Below are positions 63,146 through 64,000 of a stretch of DNA of 64,000 nucleotides, in pieces. Numbering within the stretch: the first letter of the stretch is position 1; every line of letters begins with the position of its first letter. A program made the translations under genes and the position numbers. The notes beneath the pieces are model-generated. The model was given only the letters and a program-made list of their open reading frames with translations. It searched no databases and was not told where the DNA came from. The stretch comes from Microbacterium nanhaiense. GTDB lineage: Bacteria > Actinomycetota > Actinomycetes > Actinomycetales > Microbacteriaceae. The stretch is taken from positions 1 through 64,000 of the forward strand of contig NZ_BMMQ01000009.1 in NCBI RefSeq assembly GCF_014646015.1, given 5' to 3'.

Positions 63146-63922
63146 ATGCAGAATCGCGGCGACATCGAGTGCTGGCTGACCGATATGGACGGCGTTCTCG
63201 TTCACGAGAATCGTGCCATCCCCGGCGCCCCTGAGCTGCTGGCGCAGTGGGCGAAGAACGATACCCCGTTCCTCGTGCTCACGAACAATTCGATCTTCAC
63301 GCCCCGCGACCTGTCGGCGCGGCTGAGCGCGAGCGGCATCGAGGTGCCCGAGGAACGCATCTGGACCTCGGCGCTCGCAACGGCGGCGTTCCTGAGGAGC
63401 CAGTCGCCCGGCGGCACCGCCTACGTGGTCGGCGAGGCGGGAATTCTGACCGCGATGCACGAGGCCGGCTTCATCATGACCGAGACGGATCCGGAATACG
63501 TCGTCATCGGCGAGACCCGCAACTACTCCTTCGAGGCGATCACGAAGGCCATCCGCCTGATCAACGGCGGCGCCCGGTTCATCTCGACGAACCCCGATGC
63601 GACGGGCCCCTCCGCCGAGGGTCCGCTCCCCGCCACCGGCGCCATCAACGCCCTCATCACCAAGGCGACGGGCAAGGAGCCCTACGTCGTCGGCAAGCCG
63701 AACCCGATGATGTTCCGCTCGGCCCTCAACCGCATCGGCGCGCACAGCGAGAACACCGGCATGATCGGCGACCGCATGGACACCGACATCGTCGCGGGCA
63801 TCGAAGCGGGCCTGCACACCGTTCTCGTCATGACCGGCATCAGCGACCAGCGCGAGATCGACCGCTACCCGTTCCGTCCGAGCGAGATCCTCGGATCCGT
63901 CGCGGAGCTGCTGGAGTCATGA
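63146..63922 (+). CDS. HAD-IIA family phosphatase (NagD-like)
   Basis: A 258-residue HAD hydrolase of the IIA (NagD) group. Motif I is LTDMDGVLVHE with D13 and D15; motif II is LTNNS; motif III/IV are KPNPMMF and MIGDRMDTDIVAGIEAGL. Such enzymes dephosphorylate sugar or nucleotide monophosphates. The next gene begins inside its stop codon, so a two-gene or longer operon runs off the right edge. Confidence 0.92.
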   Translation: MQNRGDIECWLTDMDGVLVHENRAIPGAPELLAQWAKNDTPFLVLTNNSIFTPRDLSARLSASGIEVPEERIWTSALATAAFLRSQSPGGTAYVVGEAGILTAMHEAGFIMTETDPEYVVIGETRNYSFEAITKAIRLINGGARFISTNPDATGPSAEGPLPATGAINALITKATGKEPYVVGKPNPMMFRSALNRIGAHSENTGMIGDRMDTDIVAGIEAGLHTVLVMTGISDQREIDRYPFRPSEILGSVAELLES

Positions 63923-64000
63923 TGGAGATCTTCGGCATCGTCATCGCGCTCGCCTGCGTGAGCGCGATCGTCATGGGCATCCGCGCCGTGATGCACCTGA
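63919..64000 (+). CDS. Start of a small membrane protein (cut by window edge)
   Basis: The ATG at 63919 (or 63922) overlaps the HAD stop. The 27 visible residues, beginning MMEIFGIVIALACVSAIVMG, form one hydrophobic helix followed by a basic residue, so the product is probably membrane-anchored. The rest lies outside the window. Confidence 0.6.
   Translation, partial: MMEIFGIVIALACVSAIVMGIRAVMHL

Overview
The window comes from a high-GC actinobacterium, most likely Microbacteriaceae and close to Microbacterium. The signs are about 70% G+C, frequent GTG starts, ATGA/GTGA gene overlaps, TANNNT -10 hexamers placed 6-9 bases before start codons (leaderless mRNAs), a fused CydDC, a uroporphyrinogen-III synthase fused to a winged helix (NnaR type), a DUF222-HNH gene and sugar ABC importers without their own ATPase. 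The hexamer GGATCC is strikingly frequent in the chromosomal backbone. No phage, integrase, transposase, CRISPR array or tRNA was found.

Layout. 0-0.4 kb: probable leader of an rRNA operon that lies off the left edge. 0.4-3.1 kb: glycyl-tRNA synthetase, a YdeI-family protein and an orphan protein. 3.2-7.1 kb: an operon of two flavin monooxygenase-type enzymes around an MHS transporter, resembling organosulfur scavenging. 7.2-11.9 kb: MFS exporter, small membrane protein, acetyltransferase, purU and a Pr6Pr membrane protein. 11.9-13.4 kb: a Tat/lipoprotein flavin amine oxidase whose sequence is circularly permuted. 13.5-20.8 kb: a complete non-phosphorylated L-fucose oxidation pathway (dehydrogenase, lactonase, dehydratase, second dehydrogenase, hydrolase) with a GntR regulator, an MHS transporter and four related candidate operators.

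21.3-31.3 kb is a lower-GC, GGATCC-poor block, probably acquired. It carries a GH2 beta-galactosidase, a three-gene sugar ABC importer, a DgoR-like repressor and a galactonate route (DgoD, a PfkB kinase, DgoA aldolase), with a shared motif in front of both operons. 31.4-34.6 kb: OafA-type acyltransferase, M56 peptidase and BlaI-type repressor. 34.6-41.0 kb: cydA-cydB-cydDC (cytochrome bd), preceded by a phased array of four BlaI-like palindromes, so the BlaI/M56 pair probably controls the oxidase.

41-50 kb: YceI protein, DUF222-HNH protein, a translationally coupled HSP90-like ATPase plus 932-residue TPR protein, M13 peptidase, tandem palindromes and a MATE exporter. 51.7-58.7 kb: nitrite assimilation (FNT channel, sirohydrochlorin chelatase, NnaR-like regulator, SUMT, NirD, NirB). 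58.7-64 kb: VOC protein, MntH with an upstream MntR-type box, TrmH-family methyltransferase, a DtxR/MntR regulator, an SDR, a HAD-IIA phosphatase and a gene cut by the right edge.

Most valuable leads: the permuted amine oxidase (11911-13380), the BlaI box array before cydA (34645-34746), the HSP90-TPR pair (43375-48011), the fuconate operator set and the GGATCC bias.
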